A stretch of DNA of 64,000 nt from the NCBI RefSeq assembly GCF_018143015.1, contig NC_054740.1, positions 70,767,356 to 70,831,355 of the forward strand, read 5' to 3'. The notes beneath the pieces were generated by a model, which did not search any database, was not told the DNA's origin, and saw nothing but the letters and a program-made list of their open reading frames with translations. Both the position numbers and the translations under genes were made by a program. Origin of the DNA: Lytechinus variegatus. Lineage: Eukaryota; Echinodermata; Echinoidea; Temnopleuroida; Toxopneustidae. Each line of letters begins with the position of its first letter. Positions within the stretch are counted from its first letter, which is position 1. Shown here in pieces: positions 25,201 to 37,033 of this stretch.

Positions 25201-28200
25201 GTTTATCTTGAATGATCTCATACTGCTCATGCAGAGAACGCAATTGCGAATAGGTCTAGTGTAAACTTGATTTCATCTTTACGTACAATTGCCAGTAAAC
25301 CTGAGAATACAGCTACCTCACCCTCTGAGAAAGATGTACCCTACTTCAAGAGTTTGGTATCATCCGAGACCACAAGACTTCTTGACCGATGCAGTGTCTG
25401 GGAGAACATCTTGTCTGATAGTGACTTATCAGAAGAAGGTAAATCTTCAAATCAAACTATAGGTTGCTTTGTCAGTTAGGTGGACTCCAGGGCAGCACAA
25501 CCAGAAGGGGGGGGGGTGACTTTGCAAGAAAAATTGCAAGAAGAATAAAACAATATGCAGGAAAACTGAAAACACAGGAGAAGGTTGTGTTGTCCTTGTT
25601 ATATCATGGAGGAAAAAAATATGATACTGTCCTCTGGGGAGGGTTCACAAAGCGATCTGACAGTTACTGTCAGTTATTGAGGCACCTGTGATTTTCAGCT
25701 AATCACAATTTGTCAGATCTGACAACTTGTAAGACAACAAATATTGATGAAAACACTGCTGGTGACTGTATGAATACACAGCCTCTTGTCTGGAGTTAAT
25801 TGTTCCATTTTCTGAGGGGATGTAGTGGGGTTAGGATTAGGAGGATGCAAATGCCTTTGCTATTTTGAAATAATCTCTAGTTATATTGACATTCCTTCAT
25901 GTCTCTTATATCTCTGTTCAGTGTGTGGTGAGGTACGCAGTGCCATCGGCAAGGCAAAACTGCTGATAGACCAGCGCTTCAAACAGTTCCTTGGCCTTAT
26001 CAAGAACTGTGAATTTGGACTTGGCGAGAAGGTCACCCATTGCTCTGACCTAGAAGGATTCTGGGAAATGATTTACTTCCAGGTCAGTAACATTCTCATG
26101 CTTCAAAGGGAAATCCAGTCCTTTTATTGGAATGGGATGAATGAAAGGAGAAAAATGAGAAAACATCTACAAGGGGGAATAACCAGATATTCTGTCATAT
26201 TCGCCACTAGGCTTGGGGTTTTCAGGATTCTTTCATCTTGAACGTCATAGGGACTGGACGAACCTCCCTTTTTCAATTGTTAATACCCCTTCCCTGGATA
26301 GATTTAAATCAAAACTTAAACAGCTCCAAGAAGTCATTCCATAGACAGTGAAGAAGAATTATGGCTGTTAAACCCTAAAATGGCCGGGGGGGGGGGGGGG
26401 GGTGAATCAACAATACTCCAGGACACAATAAAAGTTGAAATTTGTAAAGACCTGTATTTAAAATTACAAATATGTAATGCATGGGGTCAGCTCCTGGGAC
26501 AGATGTAAAGATGTTATAAATGGATGTTTAGACTTAGTTTATTTGGATCAAATACAATGACAAATGATTGTTTAAATGATGATTTTCTTTTCTTCAGGTG
26601 GAGGATGTGGATGCGTTATTCAAAGAACTTGAGAAGTTAAAAGAAAATAATTGGGAGAGAGAGGAGAAACAGGTGGCCAAACCTAAGGTGATGAAGGTAA
26701 GAGATATCACTTTTTGACTTCTAAAAACCACTCACAGCACATGGAATATTCATGTTCTTCTCCCATGGTGTTCTGAAAATTGCAATTTTTTCCTAATATC
26801 TTTTGTCTTTATCTTGGTAAAATAATAAGCTCACTAATTATCTTAAAATTGTAAAAGTTATGTTATCTTTGCAAGTACTACCAATATTGTATCGCTGACA
26901 CAACTTTTCTATAATATCAACAAATTATTAAATGTTTTTAATGATAAGATCAACCAATAGAAGTACATCCTTATGTAGCTGGTACCCCTTTGCATGGTAT
27001 CTTTAAATGAAATGGCCAGATCTTTCTGAAGGAGTATACCCTATCCATTTTCTATCATCACCCTGTTTACAGAAGAAGAAGCCAGTCAGCAAGAAGCCAG
27101 TTGGAGGTGATGCTGCCGCCAAGCGTACCGCTGCCAGGGAGAGACTACTAGCCGCCAAAGCAGCCATGCAGGCCAAAACGACACGAAAGGCAGAGTCAGA
27201 GAAGATTGTCTTCCAAGGGGGATTCTTCAAAGTTGAGAGTCCAGCCAGAAAGGCCACACCTGCCAAGACCAAGGAACTGCGTGAAGGTTTGTAGTTGTTG
27301 GTCCCTCTTTATTTTACTTTGTTACATCTATTTCATATGATATCTGGGGGTGATCAATAAAGCTTTAAAGTGTCACTTCGAGTCGCACTTAAATTTCAGT
27401 AGCATACGGTATGTAATAGATCAGTGCGTTGGTCAGATCATAGGCACAGGACGCGCACTACCCTGTATCCATAAATCAGATTATGTGTTGAATTTATAAC
27501 TCTGTTCATTGGCATTTAAGCACGACTCTAAGTCACACTTGCCATAACTCATTGTAAAACGCTACTCATAAGTAGTTGATATCTGCAGACTTACATTTAC
27601 TGTTTGTAACATGTTAGTGAAGATTTTTTGCGATCTGCTGCTGAGATCGAAGGGGGGGTGTAATGCCCCATAGGACTGGCAAGACTAAAAATTGAATAAA
27701 GAAATTATGGTATATGTAATTGCTCTTCACCATCAAGGGGTATAGTAAGCTGATCCTTATAAACTAGCTTTGTATAATGATACAACCATTTCTTCAATCA
27801 ATTTATGACCATTCCAGATGGATTAAGCCGTCAAGCTCTTCAGACCATGACCAATATCATGGCTAGTCCAGCACTAGCCACACGCAGTCCAGGCTTGTTA
27901 AAGAAGACCGGTGCAATGGCCAGCCCAGCACACATCACACGCAGTCCAGCCTTGTTAAAGAGGTCCAGTGCAATGGCCAGTCCTGCATCCACTATGTGTA
28001 GTCCAGCCCTAAGGAAGATGACCATTATGTCCAGTCCTGGATCCAATCATTGCAGTCCAGCTCTTCAGAAGAGGGCCGGTATGATGGAAGCTCCCGTAAC
28101 CAACCTATGCAGTCCACTCAGGAGAAGGACAAGAAAGGTTAGACCAAAGATGTCTTATACCATTTCTGGCCGTTTCAGGCATTATATTCCACATACAGGG

Positions 28201-28700
28201 ATCTAATATTTTCTTTTGAAGTGTACTAGGAGTTTGCCTCTTTTCTTTGAAATAAAGTATTCTGTGTCATAATCTTCAAACGAGCTCAAAATAGTTTGGT
28301 TTTTATAACTTGATTTACATCAAGGAATATAATACTTCAAAGCTGAAAAAAAAAAATTGTCACCCTGAATACCAAATGTTTCTTCAAAATGAGAAACGGT
28401 AAAATTAGAATAATGTTTGTAGTTGATTATACTCAGAAGCTCATCCAATACGAGATGTGTCACTAGACAAAACTGTGAAACTCAAGTTGACACTTTGCCC
28501 GAAGTTTGTGGGTCTCTCACTCTGCCTGCAAATATCTGCAAGTTGCTATGAAATTAAATCATGATTCGATTCTTCTCGACTTCTATTGTAAACAGAGTTC
28601 GTTGGGGCTTGGATTGGGTCAGGCGCCATCCCTCTTCACACCGGAGAAAGATAGCCCAGTGAAAGAAGCTGTAGTCCAGGACCTCATATCGTGGGACTAA
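19299..28700 (+). CDS. DLGAP5: DLGAP5/HURP, spindle microtubule-associated protein, 14 coding exons
   Basis: Exons: 19299-19527, 20241-20410, 20833-20919, 22162-22239, 22697-23060, 23507-23887, 24341-24457, 24701-24733, 25296-25438, 25922-26082, 26598-26696, 27073-27286, 27818-28137, 28596-28700. All introns are GT-AG. Lengths sum to 2501 nt; with one missing base in exon 6 the frame gives 833 residues (human 846). Family evidence: basic N-terminus (KFARLHRRS), the MTRREKLMKWKEEKEMKKKQ helix (about 110-130), then the GKAP-family region at about 495-680 with VPYFKSLVSSET, LLIDQRFKQFLGLIKNCEF, CSDLEGFWEMIYFQ and KIVFQGGFFKVESP. The known role of HURP is Ran/importin-regulated stabilisation of kinetochore fibres and Aurora A signalling. 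Exon 5 has AP-x-x-KK repeats like a microtubule- or histone-H1-type tail. The paralogues DLGAP1-4 lack this N-terminal microtubule-binding part. Confidence 0.9.
19855..20235. repeat. Palindrome-family copy interrupted by a second palindrome
   Basis: The sequence from 19855 (gatgagttcacaccaacaaaa) and its continuation at 20159-20235 (ggtatgcaagtgaagtgactgatgaca) resembles the left half of the 17801 element. It is split by an inserted inverted repeat (19999-20158) with ends TGGGGCCTGTTGCATAAAAC and GTTTTATGCAACGGGCCCCTGG. It lies directly upstream of DLGAP5 coding exon 2. Confidence 0.55.
21419..21921. repeat. Palindromic AAAGGGGAAGTTCACC element
   Basis: TTAAAGGGGAAGTTCACCCT at the left is matched by AGGGTGAACTTCCCCTTTAA at the right end. 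Internal pairs include gatttgtgacgtcat and atgacgtcacaaatc. It sits in the DLGAP5 intron between coding exons 3 and 4. Confidence 0.75.
23507..23887 (+). other. DLGAP5: DLGAP5 coding exon 6 with an apparent one-base deletion
   Basis: Entering from exon 5 the frame reads DEATFTVTKSGPSLLTDTF and then hits TGA at 23659-23661. The family-like sequence RMDVPELPFTPISPAS begins at 23586 in the next frame and stays open to the donor at 23887, in phase with exon 7. The switch must lie between 23568 (a TAA at 23565 blocks the second frame upstream) and 23658. One extra T in the run CTTTCC at 23581-23586 would fuse the frames. Without it the product stops near residue 360 and lacks the GKAP region. Confidence 0.75.
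27818..28137 (+). repeat. DLGAP5: DLGAP5 coding exon 13: five SP-rich tandem repeats
   Basis: The exon encodes about five diverged copies of a 19-residue unit, pattern M-A-S-P-A-x-x-T-R-S-P-x-L-L-K-K-x-x-A: NIMASPALATRSPGLLKK, AMASPAHITRSPALLKR, AMASPASTMCSPALRK, IMSSPGSNHCSPALQK, MMEAPVTNLCSPLRR. Each copy carries one or two Ser-Pro pairs followed by basic residues, candidate proline-directed kinase sites. The 57-base periodicity is also visible in the DNA. I do not recall such an array in vertebrate DLGAP5. Confidence 0.8.
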
Positions 28701-29689
28701 AACTTGTTCGCTCAGCTGTTGTCGCATCACTTCAGTCATGTCATGCTGAGGAATCTCTCAGTGCCGGTGCTCACACGTTCAGGAAAATGCAGGTGCTATT
28801 CATGCTATTCATAAAAGCTTATGTCAGCAGTGAATGACATTTTTAGTAAGAGAATCATTATGAATGGCAGCACAACTGTTGACACTAACATGCTTTTGTC
28901 AAGTGACGAACACGATCATGTGACCGGTATTATAGAAGGACAGCCATTGCTGAAACTCATAATGGAATCTATGTGGTGAAGGCGATATTACATGTAAACT
29001 ATTTTTAATTGATGAAACGTTCATAGCCAGCGACTAAGAAACATTGATCTACCTTGTCATACACAGACTACCTCCGTCATGAGACTGTCATATAATATCC
29101 CAGGAAATTCTAGATTTAGCAAAGATGGCAGAACTGGTCAGATTCTCAATGACGTGTATTGGAATTACACTACATGAAAATGAATATCATTTGGTGACTT
29201 ACATAGACAAAGATCTGAATTACCATGTCTTGTCATTGATGGGAGATACTACTTATGCTACATTGTTACTTAGTCTAATATTTGGTCCAACTCAGTCCTT
29301 TCAACACCGCAGTGGCTTAAGATTGCACCAAATTGATAGAAAATCAACTGGTTTGTAGTAGAGCCAATTGTTCTACATATTTGTTTTATTCACCAACCAG
29401 CTCAATTGTCATTTGTCTCCTACCCACTTGAGTCACAGACTAATTCTTGCTAGACGTAATAGGTAGCAGACATGAAAGGATCCCAAATCAATATTTATTT
29501 TACTCCACAACTATTTACTCTATGTTTATTATGAATTCAGATATACACTTAGTAATACATGCATTTCTTAAAAAAGAATTTCATCCAGTAGCTCAATGTG
29601 GTACATGTATGGAATATAGAGAGGGTAATTATGGGCTTCATTTTGTAACTATACTCATCGTTTTAAGACCTCTGTTATACCAGATTTCC

Positions 29690-30045
29690 TTAGTAGTCTC
29701 TGGGCGCCCTGACCAGCCTCAGGCAGGTTTCTAATCCGGTGTAAATGCACAAGCCGACCCGGGACCTCTTCTGAGCAAACCTATCTCGGACCAACTCGCG
29801 ATGTGTTCCGAGACCGGTCTCGGGGTGCCCCATGACTGCTTTGGATTTGGTGTAAACGCAAACCTGCCAGAGACATGTCTGAGACAGGTTTGCTTGATGC
29901 ACTACACGTGGAACGATTATCCAAACATAGTGCGCGCTTTCCCCTCTGCCAAACCTATCTCGGACAGCTTCGATAATTCAATGTAAACGCATAGAAAGCT
30001 GTCTTGGGGTACCCCAAGACTCGTGACGATTCTGGTGTAATAGGG
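29690..30045 (+). repeat. Dispersed repeat with internal GGTGTAAACGC-like copies
   Basis: Phrases recur inside this stretch: ccggtgtaaatgca, tttggtgtaaacgca, caatgtaaacgcata and tctggtgtaa, alternating with gtctcggggtgcccca and gtcttggggtacccca. It is markedly GC-richer than its surroundings, consistent with an inserted repeat built from diverged short units. Confidence 0.45.
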
Positions 30046-31464
30046 GGTCAAAAATTTAGGTCAACTTTTTGGTCTTAGTTGTCATTGAATATTTCAGTAC
30101 TAAAGTATTAGAGGTAACTAGTCCCACTTGGTCCCATCCCAAAATCCGAGGAAATATGCCTTCGACTGTAGCCATGTTTAGATTCACCAACTTATCCGAC
30201 GAGTTTCCGCAACATTCAAAACGGTAGTAGAATTGTATTGAAACAGACAAATATATATTCCCAAACATTCGAGATGAATTTCTAGTGGGTTGATCTTATA
30301 TAGGAGCCATGTGGTCGCTAGCATTGGTGAATCAAATAGCAATTCACTGACATTTCCAAAGGCCGTTTGCAAAAGCTGAAGACTAGTGCAAACCGTTTAG
30401 TGCTAGCGACTGTTTAATTGATTTTCAAAGAAATTTGAAACATGTTCAACATTATTTTCACTGTGACAAGAAAAACTGTTGGAATCGTGAAAACTGTCAA
30501 AAAGACTTTCTTGCAATCTGTTAGAAACTTTTTGAAACCTTTTATGACCCTTGGCAAAAATACCGATTGGACCATTTACCAGTTTGGTCTATTTTTCACT
30601 TTGCCCCTGTCCACTACCTTCCAACCCATTGACAAGATTCCTGACCCCTCACCATTTTGCACAATTAAATCTGTATCTTGGAAAGCCCTCCCTGGGACCT
30701 TTGGTGCAACATTTGAAACTGAAATAGCGATGCCCATGTATGCACTTCTGAAGTTACACAACACTTTGTGTGTGTGTCAGACCCAAAATTGCTCAAAAAT
30801 ATGATTTTTTGCACAAATCCAGTCAATCTTATTGAAATGGCTTGCCTTATTTTATATTGTTTGGTATCCGGAAAGTATTGCCACCAATTCCATAGGAAAT
30901 TCAATAAACTCAGATATACATATAGGTATTCAAAACAAAGTATAGAGCCAGGTTCTAATTTCATGTATAGAGTAGCATAATTTTTTTACTGCATCATTTA
31001 GGAACAATTTATTAGACTACGATGTTGCTGAGGTGCATAGTTATTTTTGCTGCACTCAGTGGCCAAAATCCGAGGACCGTGGACCCCCTGCTACTATTTT
31101 GAAAATGCCCAGGCAATATAGGAATAAACCAGAGCTCAAAATGTCTAGACGATGTGAATATTAGTCCAACTGGTATCAGACAGAGTGAGTTCATAGAATC
31201 CCAGTTGCAAGGCTTAAAATCTGATAAATGTCTGATGAAGATAAAACCTACTTTGGGTATTTCTGTACATTTTAATCACTGATACCTGATATTTCTTCCT
31301 AACGTGCACAAATTTATACCATTCTCTTTTGTATCGTATTATTTTTAGAAAGTATGTAAATGATCTATGACTATGAAACACCCAAATATGTAAATAAAAA
31401 ATGATTTAACACTAAAGAAGCCGTGATTTGTTTTGTGATATTTCTGTATTCAAATGGAATTATC

Positions 31465-31720
31465 CACTACGTCATGGTCTAGTGGTTTTGACCTTTCAAA
31501 CAGAGGGTCATGGGTTCGAATCTTAGCTATGGTGTGTTTTCCTTCAGCAAGAAATTTATCCACACTGTTGCACTCAATAGGTGAATAAGTACTCGGCAGG
31601 ATTAATTCCTTGCATGCACTGAGTTCTGATGATGGTAGCTTGAGTTAAAGCTTGGGTAAGAACAGCAAGAACTTTGTATCCTCAGGCAAAAAAGCGCTAT
31701 ATAAATCCAGAGTTCGAAAT
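31465..31720 (+). mobile_element. tRNA-derived SINE
   Basis: A box TGGTCTAGTGG (31475-31485) and B box GGTTCGAATCT (31513-31523) head a body of about 200 bp. It ends in aaagcgctatataaatcc, the kind of 3' tail shared with CR1/L2-like LINEs. Read on the plus strand. Confidence 0.65.
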
Positions 31721-32024
31721 GGAAATTGTAAAGTGATTCAAACACCGACAATTGGCAATTTCCAATCAAAACAGTGGCACTCGTGACAGGGTAAACTATG
31801 CTTTACCCCCAAAGACAGGGGGGGGGTGCTCCCGATATGTCGTGCACATTCTTTACACTTACTAAGCCTGTATAAATTTTCAAATAATGTGTTGCTTGGC
31901 TGATACCCAAATATGACTTTGATCACCAAAATTGAGGGAGACTTCAAAGAAAACGTTCTAAAATTTTGCCAACATCTATTTTGTGTTAGAACAAATGGTG
32001 CAAAATGTTAAAAAATATTTCTAC

Positions 32025-33993
32025 CTGGTATACATAAAAGATTTTAGTTGTTCTCATTCATTTTGCCATTAAAATTCCTATAAAATGGTTTGAATGCCGC
32101 AAAAATCATTATGCTTTGTAAACTATATATTTATCATAAGCATAGTTAAGTCAATATACCAGTTCAGTAATGCTTATGCATTCCTTTCAAACAATGTTGT
32201 TCTTGACCACCTGTAAGTCTGCTAGACATAGCAACAATGTGCACAACTTGGATCCCAAGAAGTGAGGCCCATTTAATAATAATATGCAAGTTTAATGGAA
32301 TAGCTCATCACTACATGTATGTGTTGTGAAGAAAAGAGCATACAGTTGAATACTATACCAGAGGATGAGAGCGGTCTATTTCCTTAAAAGACAAGTCAAT
32401 TTTACAAGTGATGTCACACAATTCCTATCTAAAAGGATGGTTATCCAATTAGACACTGAAATCTGAATACATTAACATTTATTTCCTCCAAAACATGATT
32501 TTCATTTCATAACTTACCTGAAAGATCCATGCAGATCGATGCTCTTGAGCACAGCAAATGTCAGATAAAGCAATTTTACTATCGTTTTGCCACTTGTCCA
32601 TTGGACAGTTTTGGTTTTCGACCTCTCCCGTTTCAGTTTTGGTTTGAATTGGAGGTATCATGTCAGTCTAAAGTGTACTTTACAATACGTGTACTGCATT
32701 TTAATTCCTTGGTGGCAACTCCAGCCAGCATAAAAAAGGGTCTTTATTTGATCATGTTCCTCACTTGTGAGCTCCTTCACCCTAGCCATGTGCAAAGAAA
32801 GAGCCCTACTTGTGTTGCAAGGCCTTTTAGAGACTTCCAATTTAAGAGCCTTGGTGACAAAACTCTAGTTTTAACAGGCTCATAATGAACTGGGTTGGCT
32901 TTGTACATCCCATAGATTTACACGTCTACGATTCTTTGCATAACTATCATTTCAAGTATGTGATTGTGTGGCACCATCTGTAAAATTGGCTTGACTTTTT
33001 TTTCTTAGGGTAATGTTGTGCTCATTTCTTCTGAGAGCTCCTAGTGATGAGCTATTCCACTAAACTGCTTTATGTATTAACTCTTAACATGCCACGCACA
33101 CTACTAACCCAACGCCACAGTGCTAATCTGATGCTAATCCCCTGTGCCAGCCACAAAACCCCCCTGTGCCACATTGATTTTGGGATCGCGAGTCGTATTC
33201 ACTCCTTTCAATAGTCATGATTACAATTGCTTGTAACTCTCTAACGATTATGTAGTAAAGTTGTAGGAAATTTCATACCCCTTATAATGGTGTCCTCATT
33301 ATATGGTTTGGTTATTATCTTTACCGCTAAAATATGAGTTGTATCAAGTAGTACCATTTCGTGGAGTGTTTTGATCTAGATAAAAAAATCTAGATCTCTT
33401 CCCACTCAGAGGCGGAGCCATATCTTGTAAAAAATGTAGAAATACTCGAAAAAGTCGAATGTAAACCGCGTAAGTAAGTTGATCTGTCAGAAAGCAGAGT
33501 TCGCACTGCACACAATAGTGCTAATTACGGCGTGTATGCGATGCGCAATACAATGCAAAACGGCGTAACAATGATTGTAATTCCGAATGTGCGCAGTCAT
33601 GCACGAAGCAGGCGAGGGTAGGAAACAATGCAAGCACAAAGCAGTCAATAGTAGGCGTGCGAGCACGAGTGTGGCATGTTATAGTAGGATACGTAGTGTG
33701 CACGAAGCACTCAATGAGTTAATGAGCCTGCCAGTGCTTGGTATAGAGTTTGCATACATTATTTGTTGCTATGTCTGGCAAGCTTGCAGGTTTTCAAGAA
33801 CATTTTTTTAAAGGAATGCATAAAATTAAAATACATCACTGAACTAGTCTATTGACTTAACCACTTCTATAGTAAAGCATTTGTCTTTAGATATTCAAAC
33901 CATTTTTAAGGCAATTCAAATTTTCAATGGTCCACTGAGAACTAAAATTTCTTAAGTATTCCACATGATCAGATATTTTTGGCCACCACTGTA
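32025..33993 (-). mobile_element. Tc1/mariner-like relic with long inverted repeats
   Basis: The right end TTTTTGGCCACCACTGTA is a typical Tc1-type terminus in inverse. Right-arm phrases (actagtctattgacttaacc, catagcaacaaata in inverse, gtgatgagctattccact) pair in order with left-arm ones (gttaagtcaatataccagtt, gacatagcaacaatg, gaatagctcatcacta), giving arms of roughly 170-320 bp. On minus, MARVKELTSEEHDQIK (from 32783) and KTETGEVENQ (about 32640-32610) resemble a Tc1 transposase N-terminus, split by a frame change. The catalytic part is absent, so it is a dead, internally deleted copy. Confidence 0.55.
33077..33722. mobile_element. piggyBac-like MITE nested in the Tc1-like relic
   Basis: It is bounded by TTAA at 33077-33080 and 33719-33722. 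Inside, the inverted ends CTCTTAACATGCCACGCACACTAC and GTAGTGTGCACGAAGCACTCAATGAG pair imperfectly. TTAA target sites and GAGTGC-type termini are piggyBac hallmarks. It splits the right arm of the Tc1-like relic, so it inserted later. Confidence 0.55.
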
Positions 33994-35394
33994 TACATAT
34001 AAATGATGTATTCATGTGTCAACTGTCATGACTTCAGCAAAATCAAAGGAAGAAAGTGATTCAATAAAGCGGATTATATCAATTTAATCTTTGAATTCAA
34101 TGCTGTCATTGTGTATACTAATTACTAGATGTGAAAAATTCCTACTTTAATAACGGAACTGAACTTGTCACCAGATAGTGCAGACTTGTAATCCTATCAT
34201 GTAGATGTATACCTGATAACAACACAAGATTACATCCTGAAATTATTAGACCATTCCATGCTTATAGAATAGGTTTTGAATTGATAAAAAATAAATAGTG
34301 ACATTTTTATTTTGATCAGGCACCAAATAATTTTTTTTTTCATGTATTTGAAGAATTCATCCAATATCAATGTATACATATTGCAGATCCTTCACATCAT
34401 GCCTGTTATTGTGCATAATATGTGGGTAATATAGGAGTACCTTGAGCACCTAACAAGGTGGATATGTGCGCAATATAAATACCCTATATTATTATTATAC
34501 ATATCAACATCATCTAGAAAAAGACTTTCACTTCACTTATAAGGGGATTTACCAAAAGTAAAAAAAGGCTTCAAAAAACGACAAAGTAAGAAATTAATTG
34601 CGACTATAGCAATTTCTAATGACGCATTCATTCACATTTCAAAGTAATCATATTACTTATTTGATTTACTGGTATCTGACATGACAATTAATCAAAACAA
34701 GATTTAACCCTGAAGAGTAAAGGTCTTTTGTCAAAGTATCTATTTATTCATTATAATTGTTGACTCTAGGAATAAACACAATATACATATAAATCACACA
34801 ATTTGATTCATAATAAATACAAGAACGGCAAAACAGTACAGGATGGACAAATAATCATAAACATTAAACTATACATAAAGAAGGTAAACGAATAGAAAGG
34901 AGTAGAGACAAGATGAAGAGAATAAAGGGAGGAAAGGGAAAGAGAAGAGAGAACATGAAAAGGTTAAAAAGAAAGGAAAAAATGGCCAAGTAAAGAAGCT
35001 TATAGACTTGAACACATGAATACATGGGTGAGTGTATCAATAACTTAAGAGAATCATACAAATATACATATAATAACAATCTACATGTATTCAAATTTGA
35101 CAAAATAACACAATTAAGAAAAAAGTCATGAGAGGTTTCCTCTGCCATTCACTTTCCATCAAGCAAGCTGGTTTCATTTGTCAAAGTTAATTCAGAAAAT
35201 GCCCCTGGTTGTCAAATAGAAGTGGACAAGCCCAATATTTCTTTGATTGCACTGTTTGCACTAGCCGTAGTGGCTTTTATCAACATTATTCCAACAAGTT
35301 TCTTCAGGTGAGACAGAATCATCAATCATAAAATAATCAACCTTTATTGTACAACCCACCCCTATTGCTCCCATATTTACTTCACACAATTAAA

Positions 35395-35525
35395 TGGGCC
35401 CCGTTTCATAAAACTTGTTATGATAGCAAATTTGTCATAACATACTAAAATCATTCAATCTGATTGCCTGATATAGTTAATTTGTTCTGGAATTTGTTAT
35501 CATGACAAGTCTTCATGAAAAAAAA
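35395..35525. repeat. TTTCATAAA-type palindrome, partial
   Basis: GGGCCCCGTTTCATAAAACTTGTTATGATA at the left is followed by an imperfect inverted partner, tatcatgacaagtcttcatgaaa, at the right. The closing GGGCCC is missing. Confidence 0.5.
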
Positions 35526-35974
35526 AAGACTCAGATCAAGCCGTAATAACTTGAGAGCATTAAAACCTTTCAAATTAACTAGAAAACAAGAGACAAATCA
35601 TTTCTGTAAGGTTCCACGTATAGGTGGTCGGATGTACATACCTTATAGAATTGCCCCTAAAGAATCTCTTATCTAGGCTACTATAACTATACTTAGATCA
35701 AATATGATCAGTGCATGATTGTTGACATAAAAAAATCCATTTAAGAAACTGTCTCTAATAGGCACATCCTGATACTGTTTCTTTATGGTTTGTAAACAAT
35801 GTATCTTATTGTTTTCTAATCACTTCATACAACAAAAATATTTTTTAACAAAACAGTTTGCAATACGAATATAACTTTGAATAGAAAACCCCGACATTTT
35901 AGGAAATTTACAGCTTATGATACTTCATACAATCAGCCTCAACATGAGGAAACAGAAGAGAGAATATACAATGA

Positions 35975-36195
35975 CTTGTGTGACCTTTGACCTTAAGACC
36001 GCATCAGATGATTGCTGCCCTATGTGCTCCAATATGCATACATGAGCCTAGTTTGAATTGGATCCCTCAAACATTATAGCAAAAATATAACATTTTCAGG
36101 TAAATGACCTTTGACCCATGAAATGAAAAAAAACCCACTACTACATCATTCCTACATGCATACTTATAGTCTTATACTTGGACGAATTTGAAGTT
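35975..36195 (+). repeat. Repeat carrying TGACCTTTGACC motifs
   Basis: TGACCTTTGACCT (35981-35993) and TGACCTTTGACCC (36105-36117) lie 124 bp apart within two related units. It resembles the 43.2 kb and 53.4 kb repeats but does not align to them throughout. Confidence 0.45.
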
Positions 36196-36269
36196 GATCT
36201 GCAAGAAAATAAATGACAAAAAGAAGCTGCTGAAAACTGCTTATCTAAAAAAGAGCCAATGGAGTAAAT

Positions 36270-36390
36270 AAGAGAGTCAAAAGGGGCTTAAGCTTTCGAT
36301 CCTAGCAGAATCTTCTTCGGAGGCAAAAAAAAATTGCCTCCGAAGAAGATTCTGCTAGGATCGAAAGCTTAGGCCCCTTTTGACTCTCTT
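36270..36390. repeat. Near-perfect long hairpin
   Basis: Two arms of about 56 bases (36270-36326 and 36335-36390) are inverse complements with one mismatch (ggggctta against ggggccta). They are separated by about 8 bases of A-rich loop. The inner stem reads GCCTCCGAAGAAGATTCTGC. Such a structure is hard to clone or replicate and implies a recent inverted duplication. Confidence 0.85.
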
Positions 36391-36814
36391 AGAAAATAAA
36401 TGAGACAGACAGAAAGACAATCCCGAAACATAAAGCCATAAAACTTTATTTTGCATTGTCTGTATATTGTATTAAAATGAAAATTTGGTAATGAAATGAC
36501 CTTACATATTCAGATTTAAAATTTGTCCAATAAAAAAATACAGATAATTTTATCGTCAATAGTAAATCTAAATTTTAATCAACAAGTGATACAAAGCCTT
36601 GGGCATGCTGTAAAGTCTGGAAGCAAGACTTTTACACAGTGCATGATTATTATTATTTAGTCTTTCATTCATTTTTATTTATTTACTTATTTATTTAGTA
36701 ATTATAATTAATCAATTTATTTATTTATTTCAGCAGGGTGCCTACCTTTATTAGGTGCAAAGTATATTTCACGCATCAGCCAATTGAAACTATTTTCATA
36801 AAAGATATCAACAC

Positions 36815-37033
36815 ATTTTTTGAAGATATCTGTATGGGAAAAAAAATTTAATGAAAAATCTCATTTTCCCTGTTTGACTCTGCATTTGACAAGTGGAAAA
36901 AATCTGAATGATTTGTTCTAAAATTTTTTGAAGATATCTGTATGGGATAGAAATTTAATGAAAAATCTCATTTTCCCTGTTTGACTCTGCATTTGACAAG
37001 TGGAAAAAAAATCTGAATAATTTGTTCTAAAAT
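36815..37033 (+). repeat. Recent tandem duplication, two units of about 109 bp
   Basis: Both units run ttttttgaagatatctgtat ... ttgttctaaaatt, the second starting about 36923. They differ by only a few bases and A-run lengths. Unit 1 lacks a counterpart elsewhere in the window. Confidence 0.85.

Noticed and set aside
30442..30804. 120-codon plus-strand open frame after DLGAP5
   Set aside because: No similarity recognised, no splice or start context; more likely 3' UTR or spacer sequence.
31738..31947. Continuation of the Tc1-like transposase on minus
   Set aside because: The 69-residue frame shows no DDE-type motifs or transposase similarity.
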